Assembly (NCBI RefSeq): GCF_009687905.1
Contig: NZ_BLBG01000002.1
Location: 248,001 to 312,000 of the forward strand
Length of the DNA: 64,000 bases
Direction of reading: 5' to 3'
Source of the DNA: Lacticaseibacillus zhaodongensis
GTDB lineage: Bacteria; Bacillota; Bacilli; Lactobacillales; Lactobacillaceae
Positions 24,895-34,317 of this stretch are shown piece after piece. The notes beneath the pieces are model-generated. The model searched no databases. It saw only the letters and a list, made by a program, of their open reading frames with translations, and was not told the DNA's origin. Within the stretch, counting starts at the first letter, position 1; the number at the start of each line of letters is the position of its first letter. Position numbers and translations under genes: made by a program.

Positions 24895-26664
24895 ATGGCA
24901 CAGAAGATTAATGCTGCTGATGCGATGCTCAAGGTTTTGGAGGACTGGGGCATCCACCAGATTTACGGTCTCCCCGGTGGCTCTTTTGATTCAACCATGA
25001 ACGCGCTCTACAACCGGCAGGGGACGATTAAGTACATTCAGGTCCGCCACGAGGAAGTCGGCGCGCTCGCTGCTGCTGGTGAGGCTAAAATCACCGGTAG
25101 AATTGCGGCCACTTTTGGTTCCGCTGGCCCTGGTGCCGTCCACCTGCTGAACGGCTTGTACGATGCCCAGTATGATCACGTCCCGGTTTTGGCGTTAGTG
25201 GGTCAGGTCCCAACCAGCGCCATGAACACTGATTACTTCCAGGAACTCAACGAGAATCCGATGTTTGCCGATGTTTCGGTTTATAATCGCACCGTGATGA
25301 CTGCCGAACAGATGCCGCACGTGGTGGACGAGGCAATTCGCCAGGCTTACAAGTTCAGCGGTGTTGCTGTGGTCACTATTCCTAAGGACCTCGGCTGGCA
25401 AGAAATCGATGACAATTATGTCAGCAGCGCTAAGCTTTACCAGCGGCCACTGCTGCCAGAACCAGATGTGGGCCGGGTCGATCAGGCACTCGCCATCCTG
25501 AAACAAGCAAAGCGGCCGATCATGTATGTGGGGCAGGGAGCTAAGAGTGCGGCCAAGGAAGTGCTTGCGCTGTCGAAAAAACTCTCCATGCCGATTGTTG
25601 TGACCGCGCTCGGTAAGGACACGATTCCGGACGATGCGCCTGCGAACATGGGTAGTGCGGGTCGGGTCGCCACCAAGCCGGGGGTTGAAACCGCGCGGGC
25701 TGCGGATGCCGTCCTGTTCTTGGGCTCTGACTTCCCATTCCAGCCGTACTTCATCAATCCTGCTGCGAAATATATTCAGGTAGACATCGATGCCAGCAAG
25801 TTTGGTCGGCGGCACACCGTTGACGTGGCAATTCTTGCCGACGCGAAGAAGACAGTTCAGTTGCTGTTGGACCGCAGTACGGCCCGGCCGGCTGATGCTT
25901 GGTACAACGCTGCACTGGCCAACAAGGCTAACTGGCAGGCGTGGATCGACAGTTTCGCGGATTCTGAAGCCGTACCGATGCGCGTTGAACCAATTTTCAA
26001 GCAGATCAATGCCATGGCAACTCCGGACGCAATTTTCCAAGTCGATGTGGGGAACGTGACGATTGATGGCATGCGTTTCCTCGACACGAGTAAGCAGCAG
26101 CGTTTCACCACTTCAGGCTGGTATGCGACCATGGGCTACGCGTTGCCGGCCGCAATCGGGGCGCAGGCTGAGTTCCCCGACCGGCAAGTCTGGTCGATTT
26201 CCGGTGATGGGGGCTTCTCGATGGTGATGCAAGACATCATTACGCAAGTGAAGTACCACATGCCGATTATCAACGTGATTTTGAGCAATGAGAGCCTCGG
26301 CTTCATCGAGGCCGAGCAGGATGACACGCAGCAGCCGCACAGTGGGGTGGCGCTGCAGCCCGGGATGCACTACGCTGACGCGGCCCAGGCGTTAGGTGCC
26401 AGTGGTTATGAGGTGACGAACCTGAGCGAATTGAAGGCAGCCTTTGCGGCGGCCCAGAAGCGCCAGGGGCCGGTAGTCATCAACGTGCGGATTGCGAACG
26501 ACCGGCCGCTCCCAGTTGAGCAATTGGTTCTTGACCGCAAGACGCAAGATCCGGATGCCGTGACTGCGTTCGTCAAGAAGTACCACGCGCAGGGTTTGAT
26601 TCCACTGCGCGAGTTACTTGAACAGGCTGCAGTTGGGCAAAAGCCAGTGGCTACGGATGATTAA
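24895..26664 (+). CDS. pox: Pyruvate oxidase (acetyl-phosphate forming)
   Basis: A 589-residue thiamine diphosphate and FAD enzyme oxidising pyruvate with O2 and phosphate to acetyl phosphate, CO2 and H2O2. The ThDP-activating Glu lies in RHEEVGA (near 53), and the ThDP/Mg motif is SGDGGFSMVM with the distal Asn in ILSNESLGF. Start and length match lactobacillus Pox and streptococcal SpxB. A perfect cre site lies upstream, so repression by CcpA on glucose is expected. GGAGGAG precedes the ATG. Confidence 0.95.
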   Translation: MAQKINAADAMLKVLEDWGIHQIYGLPGGSFDSTMNALYNRQGTIKYIQVRHEEVGALAAAGEAKITGRIAATFGSAGPGAVHLLNGLYDAQYDHVPVLALVGQVPTSAMNTDYFQELNENPMFADVSVYNRTVMTAEQMPHVVDEAIRQAYKFSGVAVVTIPKDLGWQEIDDNYVSSAKLYQRPLLPEPDVGRVDQALAILKQAKRPIMYVGQGAKSAAKEVLALSKKLSMPIVVTALGKDTIPDDAPANMGSAGRVATKPGVETARAADAVLFLGSDFPFQPYFINPAAKYIQVDIDASKFGRRHTVDVAILADAKKTVQLLLDRSTARPADAWYNAALANKANWQAWIDSFADSEAVPMRVEPIFKQINAMATPDAIFQVDVGNVTIDGMRFLDTSKQQRFTTSGWYATMGYALPAAIGAQAEFPDRQVWSISGDGGFSMVMQDIITQVKYHMPIINVILSNESLGFIEAEQDDTQQPHSGVALQPGMHYADAAQALGASGYEVTNLSELKAAFAAAQKRQGPVVINVRIANDRPLPVEQLVLDRKTQDPDAVTAFVKKYHAQGLIPLRELLEQAAVGQKPVATDD

Positions 26665-26693
26665 CAAATAGTGTTTAGGTAATAAGTATGGTG

Positions 26694-26738
26694 TACTACA
26701 AGGGCCCGTCCAATTATTTTGGACGGGCCCTTGTAGTA
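26694..26738. terminator. Perfect 20-bp hairpin between convergent genes
   Basis: The arms TACTACAAGGGCCCGTCCAA and TTGGACGGGCCCTTGTAGTA pair fully around a 5-base loop. No T tract follows on either strand, so it is not a textbook terminator although its place (between pox and the 3D-domain gene) suits one. Confidence 0.65.
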
Positions 26739-26774
26739 TCGTGTTCAGTTAGGCTTGAGGGTTGGAGCTGATGC

Positions 26775-27782
26775 TTATTTAAGTACGCGCACCGTAATAT
26801 TCTGGCGGCCGAAGCGCAACGCCTGTGAATTAGGCATCGCGATGTCGAGCTGGTTTGGGTGGCTGTAGGCAAAGCCACCAGTGTCACGCACGACGTAAAG
26901 CTTGGTCTGACCAGAAGCAAACGTGATTGCTAACTTGGTGCCCCGGCGGAAGCGAGACAGGTTAGCAGCAACCGTGTCATATCCAAAAGTGTAATTGCCG
27001 AGCACGCGTGGGTCATAAGCAGTTGCGTTCATCCGGTAAGTAACGCCGGTAGTTTCGTGGCCTAGAATCGTGTAGACCGGGTTCTTGGTGCTCAGATACT
27101 TGCTTTGAATCCAGCGGTTGTGGCCAATGTTGGTCCAAGCCAGCCCGTTTTTCTTCACGGACTGGAACACGGTGATTTTGCTCCCGTGCTTGATCGGCTT
27201 GTTGATGGACTTACCGCCTGGAGCGTTGTAAGTCGTAACGCTGTACCCAGACTTGTAAACGACGTACCGACTGGCTGGTTTAACGGTGGAGGTGTAACTA
27301 ACTTGAATCCACTGGGTCTTGCCAACCTGAATCCAGTCAGCGCCGTTTACGGTCTTGATTGCAGATGCATTCCAGGCTGTTCCGTGCTTGAGATTCTTAC
27401 CGGTCGCTTTGCCGGCTGGTGCGTTGTAAACTTTAACGCCATAGCCGGGAACATAGTCGATGTAGTAAGTCTTAACCGGTTTGGTCAAACAGAGGTCACT
27501 AGTCAGGACCCACTGGTTGGTACCAACACTGGACCAGCTTTTGCCGGCAATAGTGACCATGTTGAAAATTTTCCAGGCCGTCCCATAGTTGAGTTTACGG
27601 CCAGTTAGTGCTCCGTTTGGTGTCGAGTGGATGGCTGTGCCGGATTTATTGCCAATGTAGCGGGAACCAAGTGTGGTTGCTGCTTGCACCGCCACGGCGG
27701 AGTTCTGAGCCTGTGCCGTTACGGTGCCCCCGAGCATCGACACACCGACCAAGACTGATAGCGCGATGGTTTTTACTTTCAT
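26775..27782 (-). CDS. Secreted protein with SH3-like repeats and a C-terminal 3D domain
   Basis: A 335-residue exported protein. A Sec signal peptide (about 1-25, ending AQA) is followed by three tandem SH3-like (GW/SLAP type) repeats of about 65 residues, each ending in a W-x(3)-G-x-x-x-W-V/I unit. The C terminus has a 3D/double-psi barrel domain: MNATAYDP, VRDTGGF, LDIAMPN, FGRQNITVRVL. Such proteins bind and may cleave peptidoglycan like RpfB/YocH lytic enzymes; here that is inference. GAGGGAG precedes the ATG. Confidence 0.85.
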   Translation of the reverse strand: MKVKTIALSVLVGVSMLGGTVTAQAQNSAVAVQAATTLGSRYIGNKSGTAIHSTPNGALTGRKLNYGTAWKIFNMVTIAGKSWSSVGTNQWVLTSDLCLTKPVKTYYIDYVPGYGVKVYNAPAGKATGKNLKHGTAWNASAIKTVNGADWIQVGKTQWIQVSYTSTVKPASRYVVYKSGYSVTTYNAPGGKSINKPIKHGSKITVFQSVKKNGLAWTNIGHNRWIQSKYLSTKNPVYTILGHETTGVTYRMNATAYDPRVLGNYTFGYDTVAANLSRFRRGTKLAITFASGQTKLYVVRDTGGFAYSHPNQLDIAMPNSQALRFGRQNITVRVLK

Positions 27783-27935
27783 AGTTATATATCTCCCTCA
27801 AGTCAACGACAAATAACTGTCGTAATTACGCTACTTATCGTAACGTACTATCTGCGCCTTGTGGGGAAATATGCGGAAGTGTTAGGGATGCGTAAATTAA
27901 CCGTTAAGATGTTACCGCGTTGTCATAATGACAAA

Positions 27936-28427
27936 TTAGATAATTTTGCCATCGTTTATTAATTGCTGAACAGCCTGAATCATCGCTTGCGTATTATTCA
28001 CAATGGTCCCGTTAAGCTTGATGAGGCCCGTCGTGTAGAGGTTCATGTAGTGGAATTGGTTCTCTGCGATGGTGCTGAGTGCGGCCAATTTTTTGTTGTT
28101 GGTCGCCCCCTGCTGCCGGGAATCAGTGTACAAACCGACGATGGGGATGTGGTTTGCGTAAGCAACGCCGATTTCACTGGCCACACCAGCGTCGATCGAA
28201 ATTCCATCCAGAACCGCAATCATCAGCTGGCTAGAGGTCAGCTCGTTTGTATCAGCTTCCGCAATCATTTTGGAATCCGCATAGGCGGTCTTATCGTTAA
28301 TTGCTGCATTTTCCTGCGGTAGGTACACAGTTAGTTCCGGGATGGCGCTGCGAAGTGCACTTACCACGCGGGTATTGTACTCAGCATCTGCCTGACTGAA
28401 CAATCCGTTAGCAAAATATGCTTTCAT
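27936..28427 (-). CDS. Nucleoside 2-deoxyribosyltransferase family protein
   Basis: A 163-residue protein. MKAYFANGLFSQADAEYN begins the family's first strand and nucleoside-binding loop, and DGISIDAGVASEIGVAYA carries the catalytic Glu (85). Known members swap bases between deoxynucleosides in lactobacilli for purine and pyrimidine salvage, while several relatives only hydrolyse nucleotides. Which applies here is open. It follows the rRNA methyltransferase gene on the same strand by 28 bases; GGAGGAAA precedes the ATG. Confidence 0.8.
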   Translation of the reverse strand: MKAYFANGLFSQADAEYNTRVVSALRSAIPELTVYLPQENAAINDKTAYADSKMIAEADTNELTSSQLMIAVLDGISIDAGVASEIGVAYANHIPIVGLYTDSRQQGATNNKKLAALSTIAENQFHYMNLYTTGLIKLNGTIVNNTQAMIQAVQQLINDGKII

Positions 28428-28455
28428 AATTTTTCCTCCATGCTAGTGTTCAAGC

Positions 28456-29823
28456 TCACTTGCGACTGAAACGAACTACGGCTTCACAGCGGGCTGTTTG
28501 CGGGAACATGTCCACCGACTGAATAAATTCGACGCGGTAGACACTGCTGAGTGCCTGTAAATCGCGTGCCAAAGTGGACGGGTTACAACTGATATACACG
28601 AACTTCTTCGGCTTGGTCCGCAGTAGCGCCTTGATGAAGCCAGATTCAAGGCCAACGCGGGGTGGGTCAACAATCACGGCGTCAGGTCGGAATCCGCCCG
28701 CGAGCCACTGGGGCATGAGGTCCTCGGCTTTACCGACTTCGTAATGGGCGTTAGTGATGCCGTTGTGCTGCGCGTTGTATTGGGCGTCCGCAATTGCGGC
28801 GGGGATGGTGTCCATCCCGCGAACGCTTTTAGCAAGGTGAGCCATGCTAAGACCGAGGGTACCGACCCCGCAGTAGGCATCAACCAGCGTTTCACCGGCA
28901 GCTAAATCTAGAGCGTCGATTGCAATCTGATACAGTTTAGCGGTTGCCTCGGGGTTCAACTGGAGGAAGGCTTGCGGGGAGAGGGCAAACTCGTGACCGT
29001 TGATTCGTTCCATCAGGTATTTGTCCCCGGCAAGCAGCTTGGTTTCGTTGCCCCAAATCAGACTGCCGTGACTGGTGTTAATGTTTTGGTTAACACTAAT
29101 TACGGCGGGGAGCTCGGTGGCAATTCGGGTCAGCAGCTGAGCGGCATGGGGTAATTTCTTGGAATTAGTGATGATGGTTAGTTGCGCCTGCTGAGTGGCA
29201 ACGGATTCCCGGACAACGAGCGTTTTGATGATACCGGAGTGTTTCTGCTCGTTGTACACAGGAATAGCCAATTCCTCGATCATTTTGCACAGTGAATTCA
29301 TGATGCTCATCGTGAGCGGCCGCTGCGTGGCAAAATCATGAAGCGGAATCAGCGTGTGACTATTGGGTGCGAACAGCCCGGCGCGTACGTGTCCGTCAAC
29401 GATCCGGACCGGGAATTGCGCCTTATTTCGGTAGTGCAGCTGTTTCGGCGCGGCGATGGTCGGCCGGACATCGTAGTCCTGCCAGCCGGTCGGGCGAAAC
29501 TTTGCCAAGGCCTGTTCGATTACATCCTGCTTAAAGCGTAACTGGGCCGGATAAGCCAATGCCGCCAGTTCAATACCGCCAACGACCCCGTAGTTTGGAT
29601 CTACAGGTTTGATGCGTTCAGGACTGCGCTTGCGCAAACGGTGCACCTTTGCTTCTAGGTACCGGGGGTGGACCGCGGTGACTTCGGCCACAACGACTTC
29701 GCCAGGAAAGGCGTCCGGAATGAAGGTGATTTTGTGCCGATAATAACCAATTCCCGCACCGTTAATGTCAAGGCGCTTGATGGTAAGGGGGAAACGTTCC
29801 CCAATTTGAATATTTTCTTCCAT
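28456..29823 (-). CDS. RlmD/RlmCD-type 23S rRNA (uracil-5-)-methyltransferase
   Basis: A 455-residue RNA methyltransferase: N-terminal TRAM domain (8-60), central domain, then a SAM-binding Rossmann domain with DAYCGVGTLGL, DPPRVG, SCNPSTLARD (catalytic Cys) and VDMFPQT. The three cysteines that hold a 4Fe-4S cluster in RumA are absent; the place reads DPNYGVVGGIEL. The protein may thus work without iron-sulphur. No strong ribosome site is seen before the ATG at 29823. The target would be U747 and/or U1939. Confidence 0.88.
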   Translation of the reverse strand: MEENIQIGERFPLTIKRLDINGAGIGYYRHKITFIPDAFPGEVVVAEVTAVHPRYLEAKVHRLRKRSPERIKPVDPNYGVVGGIELAALAYPAQLRFKQDVIEQALAKFRPTGWQDYDVRPTIAAPKQLHYRNKAQFPVRIVDGHVRAGLFAPNSHTLIPLHDFATQRPLTMSIMNSLCKMIEELAIPVYNEQKHSGIIKTLVVRESVATQQAQLTIITNSKKLPHAAQLLTRIATELPAVISVNQNINTSHGSLIWGNETKLLAGDKYLMERINGHEFALSPQAFLQLNPEATAKLYQIAIDALDLAAGETLVDAYCGVGTLGLSMAHLAKSVRGMDTIPAAIADAQYNAQHNGITNAHYEVGKAEDLMPQWLAGGFRPDAVIVDPPRVGLESGFIKALLRTKPKKFVYISCNPSTLARDLQALSSVYRVEFIQSVDMFPQTARCEAVVRFSRK

Positions 29824-30000
29824 GATAGTGGCAGCTTTCTAGAGCCAGCGGCAGCGGGTGCACGCTGGTTCTGTACGTATGTCTAGACGGGCCCAAAACT
29901 TCCCGCCTGTTCGTCTACCGCTTATTGTAGCAAATAATGTCGTGTTGCCCGCAGATTTTCTGTATAATGGGAAACAGAAAAGCATTCAGGGGGCACAATT

Positions 30001-30381
30001 GTGAAAATTACGTTTTCGAATCCCGCTTCAAAACGCGTGGAGATGACGGTCCGGCATAACGATATTGAATATAACTTACATAACGGTGAGTCGTTATCGT
30101 TAAACGTCAAGCGTGGCGACGCGTTAACATACCGCGTTGGTAAGCTGTCTGCAACTCACGCAATCCAGTTTCAGTCACCAGACGCGTCGTTCAAGATTGA
30201 GGTGAGCAAAAAGGCTCAGCTTATTGGGATGGCAATCTTTTTCGCCATTATTCTCGCGATGTACCTTTTCAAAGTGCTTAATAATACTGTGATTGCGACC
30301 GCAATGGTTATCGTGGCCTTGATTGCTTATGAAGCGGTGCTTTACTTTGCGGGTTACAAGGTGACCGTTCTCCACCACTAG
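30001..30381 (+). CDS. Small membrane protein, unknown function
   Basis: A 126-residue protein. The first 70 residues are beta-rich and soluble (KITFSNPASKRVEMTVRHND); two membrane helices follow at about 76-92 and 98-118. This is a soluble sensor-like domain with a C-terminal double anchor, but I recognise no family. It begins with GTG at 30001, about 7 bases after GGGGG. It converges with the Mga-like gene. Confidence 0.65.
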   Translation: MKITFSNPASKRVEMTVRHNDIEYNLHNGESLSLNVKRGDALTYRVGKLSATHAIQFQSPDASFKIEVSKKAQLIGMAIFFAIILAMYLFKVLNNTVIATAMVIVALIAYEAVLYFAGYKVTVLHH

Positions 30382-30399
30382 CCGGAGTTAAAATTGAAC

Positions 30400-30439
30400 A
30401 AAAAAACAAGCGGGTCGCAGTTTAACTGTGGCCCGCTTG
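30400..30439 (-). terminator. Intrinsic terminator of the Mga-like gene
   Basis: CAAGCGGGtCgCAG pairs with CTGtGgCCCGCTTG; on the minus strand a run of T follows. Confidence 0.88.
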
Positions 30440-30460
30440 CGTATTGATTCAGGAGCTGGA

Positions 30461-32038
30461 CTAGTTTGCTGCGACCTTGGCAGCGGCAAGGTCCATTAGT
30501 TCAACCATTAGGCGGTATAAATCTGAGTCTTCGTTTTCGTTACCCCAATAGATCATGGTCGGGGTGTGTTTCCACTTGAGCTTGGCGCCGGCCATTTCGG
30601 CGGCCATTTGCGAAACATTGGGGGCAGAAGTGATGATCACATCTGCCTGTTCGTCACTGTCGTCAGGAATCACGCGAACCATACTGAGCGCACTCAAGAA
30701 TTTAAAGACATCGCGCGAGATAAAGGACTGGTTTTCGTTTTCGACCCGAATCGTCAGCGGTGGTTCAGTTTCAAAATCGCTCAAATCCGGAACCAAGGCG
30801 TAAAAAACGGACTGGGCGATGTCGGGGAGAAAACGGGTGTACAGATGTGCGGCAGACGAAGTGGGCAGTTCATCGATGAATTTGTAAATTTTGTCGTACA
30901 GGGGCTTGCCCCCGGCCATGACCTCAGCCGAATCGTTGAAATCGCTGCTCTTGACAAAAGCTCCGTCCAGAACGAAAAAGGTGTAGCCAATTCGGTAGAA
31001 ATTGCTTTGCAAAATTTTGTCAGCCCGGATGTGCAGGCTGGAACTGGGCGCTAAGTTGCTGGTGAGTGCGTCCATTAATTGGGCAACGAATGTGGCGACC
31101 GGGTTAGAAAAGCTGCAGAAGTAGGTCCGCAGATTCCGATCCGTCGCGGTGTCCTCTGTACCAGAGGCAAGTAGCGTGCTGCGAATGAAACGATAATACT
31201 CCAGCTCCGCCTGCAAAACGCGGTCCACTAAGTGTGGAAAGTGGTCCTTATTGAAAATGAGCGTGGCGCTAGGGGAGTAGTTATTGGCGTAGCCGCTGTA
31301 ATGATTAGTGATGCTTTGCAGCCGTGGATTTGTGATGAAGTACTTATGCTGTTTGATTCGTAACAATTGGACCCCAAGAATCACTAGTAGCTGTTTGGTG
31401 GCAAAGGGGACGGGCGCGACCCCTACCTTGTCTGAATCTGCATTGATCTGGCTAAAGAGTTGCTTGACTTTGCTTTCGTCGATTTCAGCGAACGGCCAGC
31501 CAGCACCCCGAAACGCTTCCGTGTAAAAGGTGTTCATGAGCATCCGAATCTGGAGCTCGGTTCCCTGCATAGCCCATGTGGCATAATCGAAACGAATTTG
31601 CTTTTCCTGTAGGAAGATCCGGAAGGGCTCAATGCGCCGCCGCAGGGTGGAACTACTGATGTTTTCGGCTGCACAGAAAGCTTTGGAGTCGACACCATCA
31701 TTTTGAAAAACGGTGTTAAAGAAACGGAAGGTGATGGAATCTTGCAGCAGGTAGAAGCGGTAGCTGTCAACGTGAATGTCGGTAGCTAAGGCGGCGAAGT
31801 CGTTTTCTTTGTCGCCATCTTCGCTGTCTTGATCAGTCGTGACCGTGTGCACTTTGCCAGCCATCGTTTCAAGGTCAGCCATTAAGTCTTGAAAAGCATT
31901 GTAGGTTTGCTGGTAAGAGTAGCCCAAAGTCTTGCTGAGTTTGTTAATGGTGAAGCCAGCACCATTGAGCGACTTGAGTAGTTGAAATAGGCGAAATTTA
32001 ACTCCAGCATGTTTATCAAAGAAGTAAGATTCGAACAT
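30461..32038 (-). CDS. Mga/AtxA-like transcriptional regulator
   Basis: A 525-residue protein. An N-terminal winged helix (about 10-60, FRLFQLLKSLNGAGFTINKLSKTLGYSYQQTYNAF, residues at those positions) and a second Mga-type HTH near 115-160 (CAAENISSSTLRRRIEPF) are followed by a long helical region resembling PRD domains. The end (VRVIPDDSDEQADVIITSAP) looks like a PTS IIB-type fold. Such regulators respond to sugar-dependent phosphorylation and activate surface or virulence genes. Its targets are not evident nearby. The ATG at 32038 follows GAGGTGG. Confidence 0.78.
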   Translation of the reverse strand: MFESYFFDKHAGVKFRLFQLLKSLNGAGFTINKLSKTLGYSYQQTYNAFQDLMADLETMAGKVHTVTTDQDSEDGDKENDFAALATDIHVDSYRFYLLQDSITFRFFNTVFQNDGVDSKAFCAAENISSSTLRRRIEPFRIFLQEKQIRFDYATWAMQGTELQIRMLMNTFYTEAFRGAGWPFAEIDESKVKQLFSQINADSDKVGVAPVPFATKQLLVILGVQLLRIKQHKYFITNPRLQSITNHYSGYANNYSPSATLIFNKDHFPHLVDRVLQAELEYYRFIRSTLLASGTEDTATDRNLRTYFCSFSNPVATFVAQLMDALTSNLAPSSSLHIRADKILQSNFYRIGYTFFVLDGAFVKSSDFNDSAEVMAGGKPLYDKIYKFIDELPTSSAAHLYTRFLPDIAQSVFYALVPDLSDFETEPPLTIRVENENQSFISRDVFKFLSALSMVRVIPDDSDEQADVIITSAPNVSQMAAEMAGAKLKWKHTPTMIYWGNENEDSDLYRLMVELMDLAAAKVAAN

Positions 32039-32223
32039 AGCCCTTGCCACCTCACATTTTTCTCTAAGCGTAGTATAACATATGTTGTAATGGGACTAAT
32101 CAATAAAACGGGTATTAGTGCTAAAATAGTCTACGTATAATAAATGCTCGCGGGGCGCACTAAGAGCTGGACCGATGGAATTCTTAATAGTTCAGATAGT
32201 TAACGATGAGAAGAGGAAGCTTG

Positions 32224-33030
32224 ATGCCAACAATAACAAGCATCGCCACCCAGAAACGGGCGGGACGGTACAATATTTATGTCGACGGCCATTTTGCATT
32301 TGGACTCGATGAGAGCACGATCGTCCGCTTTGCACTCTTTAAGGGGCAGGAATTAACTGACGAAGAGTTACAGCATCTGCAGGATGATGATGAACGGGCC
32401 AAGGCACTAGCAACGGCACTGGATTACCTCAGTCACCAGAGTCGGACCGTTGAGCAGGTCCAAAAGAAATTACGGGGTAAGGACTATCCAGAAAACGCTA
32501 TCGCCCAAGCGTTGACCCAGCTTCAGGAATTACACTACCTCGATGACGCTGATTATGCACAGCGCTTTGTCCAGGAAAATGTCCGCAGTGGTGAACGGGG
32601 CCGGCGGGGGATCAGTGATTGGTTGCGCACACGCGGGGTTGCCGCAGACACGATTGAGAGTGCCCTAGCAGCGTTGACATTTGATGAGGAAGAAAGCATT
32701 GCCCAACGGGTTGCCCAGAAGTACTTGCGGCATCCCGGTCAAAAAAGTGCCAAGGCGCTGACGCAGGGTCTGCGGCAGCAGCTCATGCAAAAGGGCTTTA
32801 GCAGTGAGGTTATTGATGTCGTTCTTGAGGACAATGTTCCGGAAGTTGATCAGGAGCACGAGGATGCACTGCTGCGAGAGCAGGCCGCAAAGCTGTGGCG
32901 GCAGAAGCGCCGGTTCAAACCTGCCGAGCGGAAAATGAAAGTTAAACAAGCACTGTTTCGCAAGGGCTTTAGCGGGACGCCAGTGGATAATATTCTCGCA
33001 GATCTAGAGGCGGAAGAAGACGATGACTGA
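32224..33030 (+). CDS. recX: Recombination regulator RecX
   Basis: A 268-residue helical protein that binds RecA filaments and limits recombination. The N-terminal segment (PTITSIATQKRAGRYNIYVDG) and FALFKGQEL are typical of Gram-positive RecX, followed by three-helix repeats (ALDYLSHQSRTVEQVQKKLR, YLDDADYAQRFVQENV). The ATG at 32224 follows GAGGAAG. It is divergent from the Mga-like gene and followed 60 bases later by the NtdP-like gene, an order common in lactobacilli. Confidence 0.93.
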   Translation: MPTITSIATQKRAGRYNIYVDGHFAFGLDESTIVRFALFKGQELTDEELQHLQDDDERAKALATALDYLSHQSRTVEQVQKKLRGKDYPENAIAQALTQLQELHYLDDADYAQRFVQENVRSGERGRRGISDWLRTRGVAADTIESALAALTFDEEESIAQRVAQKYLRHPGQKSAKALTQGLRQQLMQKGFSSEVIDVVLEDNVPEVDQEHEDALLREQAAKLWRQKRRFKPAERKMKVKQALFRKGFSGTPVDNILADLEAEEDDD

Positions 33031-33090
33031 GTCCTTAAGCGCGGTTGATTCTGGTATACTAAAAGGGATACGAAATAAAAGGAAAGCTGG

Positions 33091-33633
33091 ATGTCTATGC
33101 TAGTCCCTCGAGAAGGCGATTATATTGCCATTCAAAGTTACAAGCACAACGGGCAGTTGCACCGGACATGGCGGGACACGATGGTCCTGAAAACCAGTGA
33201 GGATGCACTAATTGGTGTTAATGATCACACACTGGTCACCGAGAGTGATGGCCGGCGATGGTTGACCCGGGAACCAGCGATAGTTTATTTTCACAAACAC
33301 TACTGGTTTAACATAGTGGCGATGATTCGTGAGGGTGGCGTTAGTTATTATTGCAATCTGGCTTCACCGTTTACTATTGACCAGGAAGCACTTAAATACA
33401 TTGATTACGATTTGGACGTGAAGGTATTTCCGCATGGGGAAAAACGGTTGCTGGATGCCGATGAGTATGAAGATCACAGTCAACGCTGGCACTACTCCAA
33501 GGCGACCGACCACATTTTGAAGCAAAACGTATCAGTCCTGGTCGATTGGATTGATCACGGGAAGGGACCATTTTCCCAAGCTTATGTTGATTTATGGTAC
33601 AACCGCTACTTGCAGTTATCACACCGGGTTTAA
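33091..33633 (+). CDS. ntdP: Nucleoside tri-/diphosphate phosphatase, DUF402 family
   Basis: A 180-residue DUF402 protein. The start [21 protein letters not shown] and the YDLDVKVFP and WYN-RYL motifs match the YgaC/SA1684 group, which hydrolyses nucleoside tri- and diphosphates with divalent metal. Acidic residues in YIDYDLDVK and [10 protein letters not shown] are the expected metal ligands. AAAGGAAAG precedes ATG at 33091; a second ATG at 33097 gives the more usual N terminus and could be the real start. Confidence 0.87.
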   Translation: MSMLVPREGDYIAIQSYKHNGQLHRTWRDTMVLKTSEDALIGVNDHTLVTESDGRRWLTREPAIVYFHKHYWFNIVAMIREGGVSYYCNLASPFTIDQEALKYIDYDLDVKVFPHGEKRLLDADEYEDHSQRWHYSKATDHILKQNVSVLVDWIDHGKGPFSQAYVDLWYNRYLQLSHRV

Positions 33634-33696
33634 TTAATGACGGGTCGGATGCAGATTCCGACCTTTTTTCTGAGCAAGAAAGGATCGAACAACTTT

Positions 33697-34218
33697 ATGG
33701 AAGCAAAGATGCACGCGGCATTGCGCTTTATTGGTCATGCTTACACGGAGGCGAACACCTCCGCTAACGATTCCTACCAAGAAGTATGGCAGGAGTGGGC
33801 GGACACAGACCATTTTGCACAGTTGGATGAACTTGCGGGAAGTGCCGCACCCAAACTGCGCACTAGCATGATGGTGTTTTCACCATATGGGAACATCGTG
33901 TACTGGATCGGCAGAACTTTTCCTGCAGGAACTCCGGTGCCAGCCGGATACCAGAGTTTTGACCTGCCCGCGGCGACCGCTGCCAGCATCACGAAGAAAA
34001 GTAGTATGATGATGACCGCTTATCCAGTCAGCGCCGCGCTACAACAGGGCGCGCTGGCACTGGATAAGGCTGGTTACGATCTGCCAGAATACATTGGGCA
34101 GACCGCGACTCCATACTATCTCGAAAGCTACAAGCTTGATGGCGACCAAGTGCAGGAAGTGACCTACACCATCTATGTTGGTGCCGACAAGGACTACGGG
34201 TATGATGATCCAGATTAA
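33697..34218 (+). CDS. GyrI-like (effector-binding domain) protein
   Basis: A 173-residue protein without a DNA-binding part. The central YWIGRTFPAGTPVPAGYQSFDLPAATAA and the C-terminal YYLESYKLDGD fit the GyrI-like/bacterial effector-binding fold, a small-molecule binding domain also used in cyclopropanoid hydrolases. ATG at 33697 is preferred; AGAAAGGA lies 12 bases upstream. It follows the NtdP-like gene by 63 bases and ends in a terminator. Its ligand is unknown. Confidence 0.65.
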   Translation: MEAKMHAALRFIGHAYTEANTSANDSYQEVWQEWADTDHFAQLDELAGSAAPKLRTSMMVFSPYGNIVYWIGRTFPAGTPVPAGYQSFDLPAATAASITKKSSMMMTAYPVSAALQQGALALDKAGYDLPEYIGQTATPYYLESYKLDGDQVQEVTYTIYVGADKDYGYDDPD

Positions 34219-34250
34219 TTAATGATTTAGTGCCCCAGCTGCTGATACAT

Positions 34251-34285
34251 AAACGCCGTCAATCCAATGGGTTGACGGCGTTTTG
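34251..34285 (+). terminator. Intrinsic terminator
   Basis: AAACGCCGTCAA pairs with TTGACGGCGTTT around a 9-base loop, then TTTG. It separates convergent genes. Confidence 0.9.
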
Positions 34286-34317
34286 TATAGTTTTCTTATT
34301 CAAGTGTGGTCCGTGTT

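Noticed and set aside
25195-26040. 281-codon open frame antisense to pyruvate oxidase
   Set aside because: It shadows a highly conserved gene, lacks a ribosome site and matches no protein family; GC-rich codon bias produces such frames.
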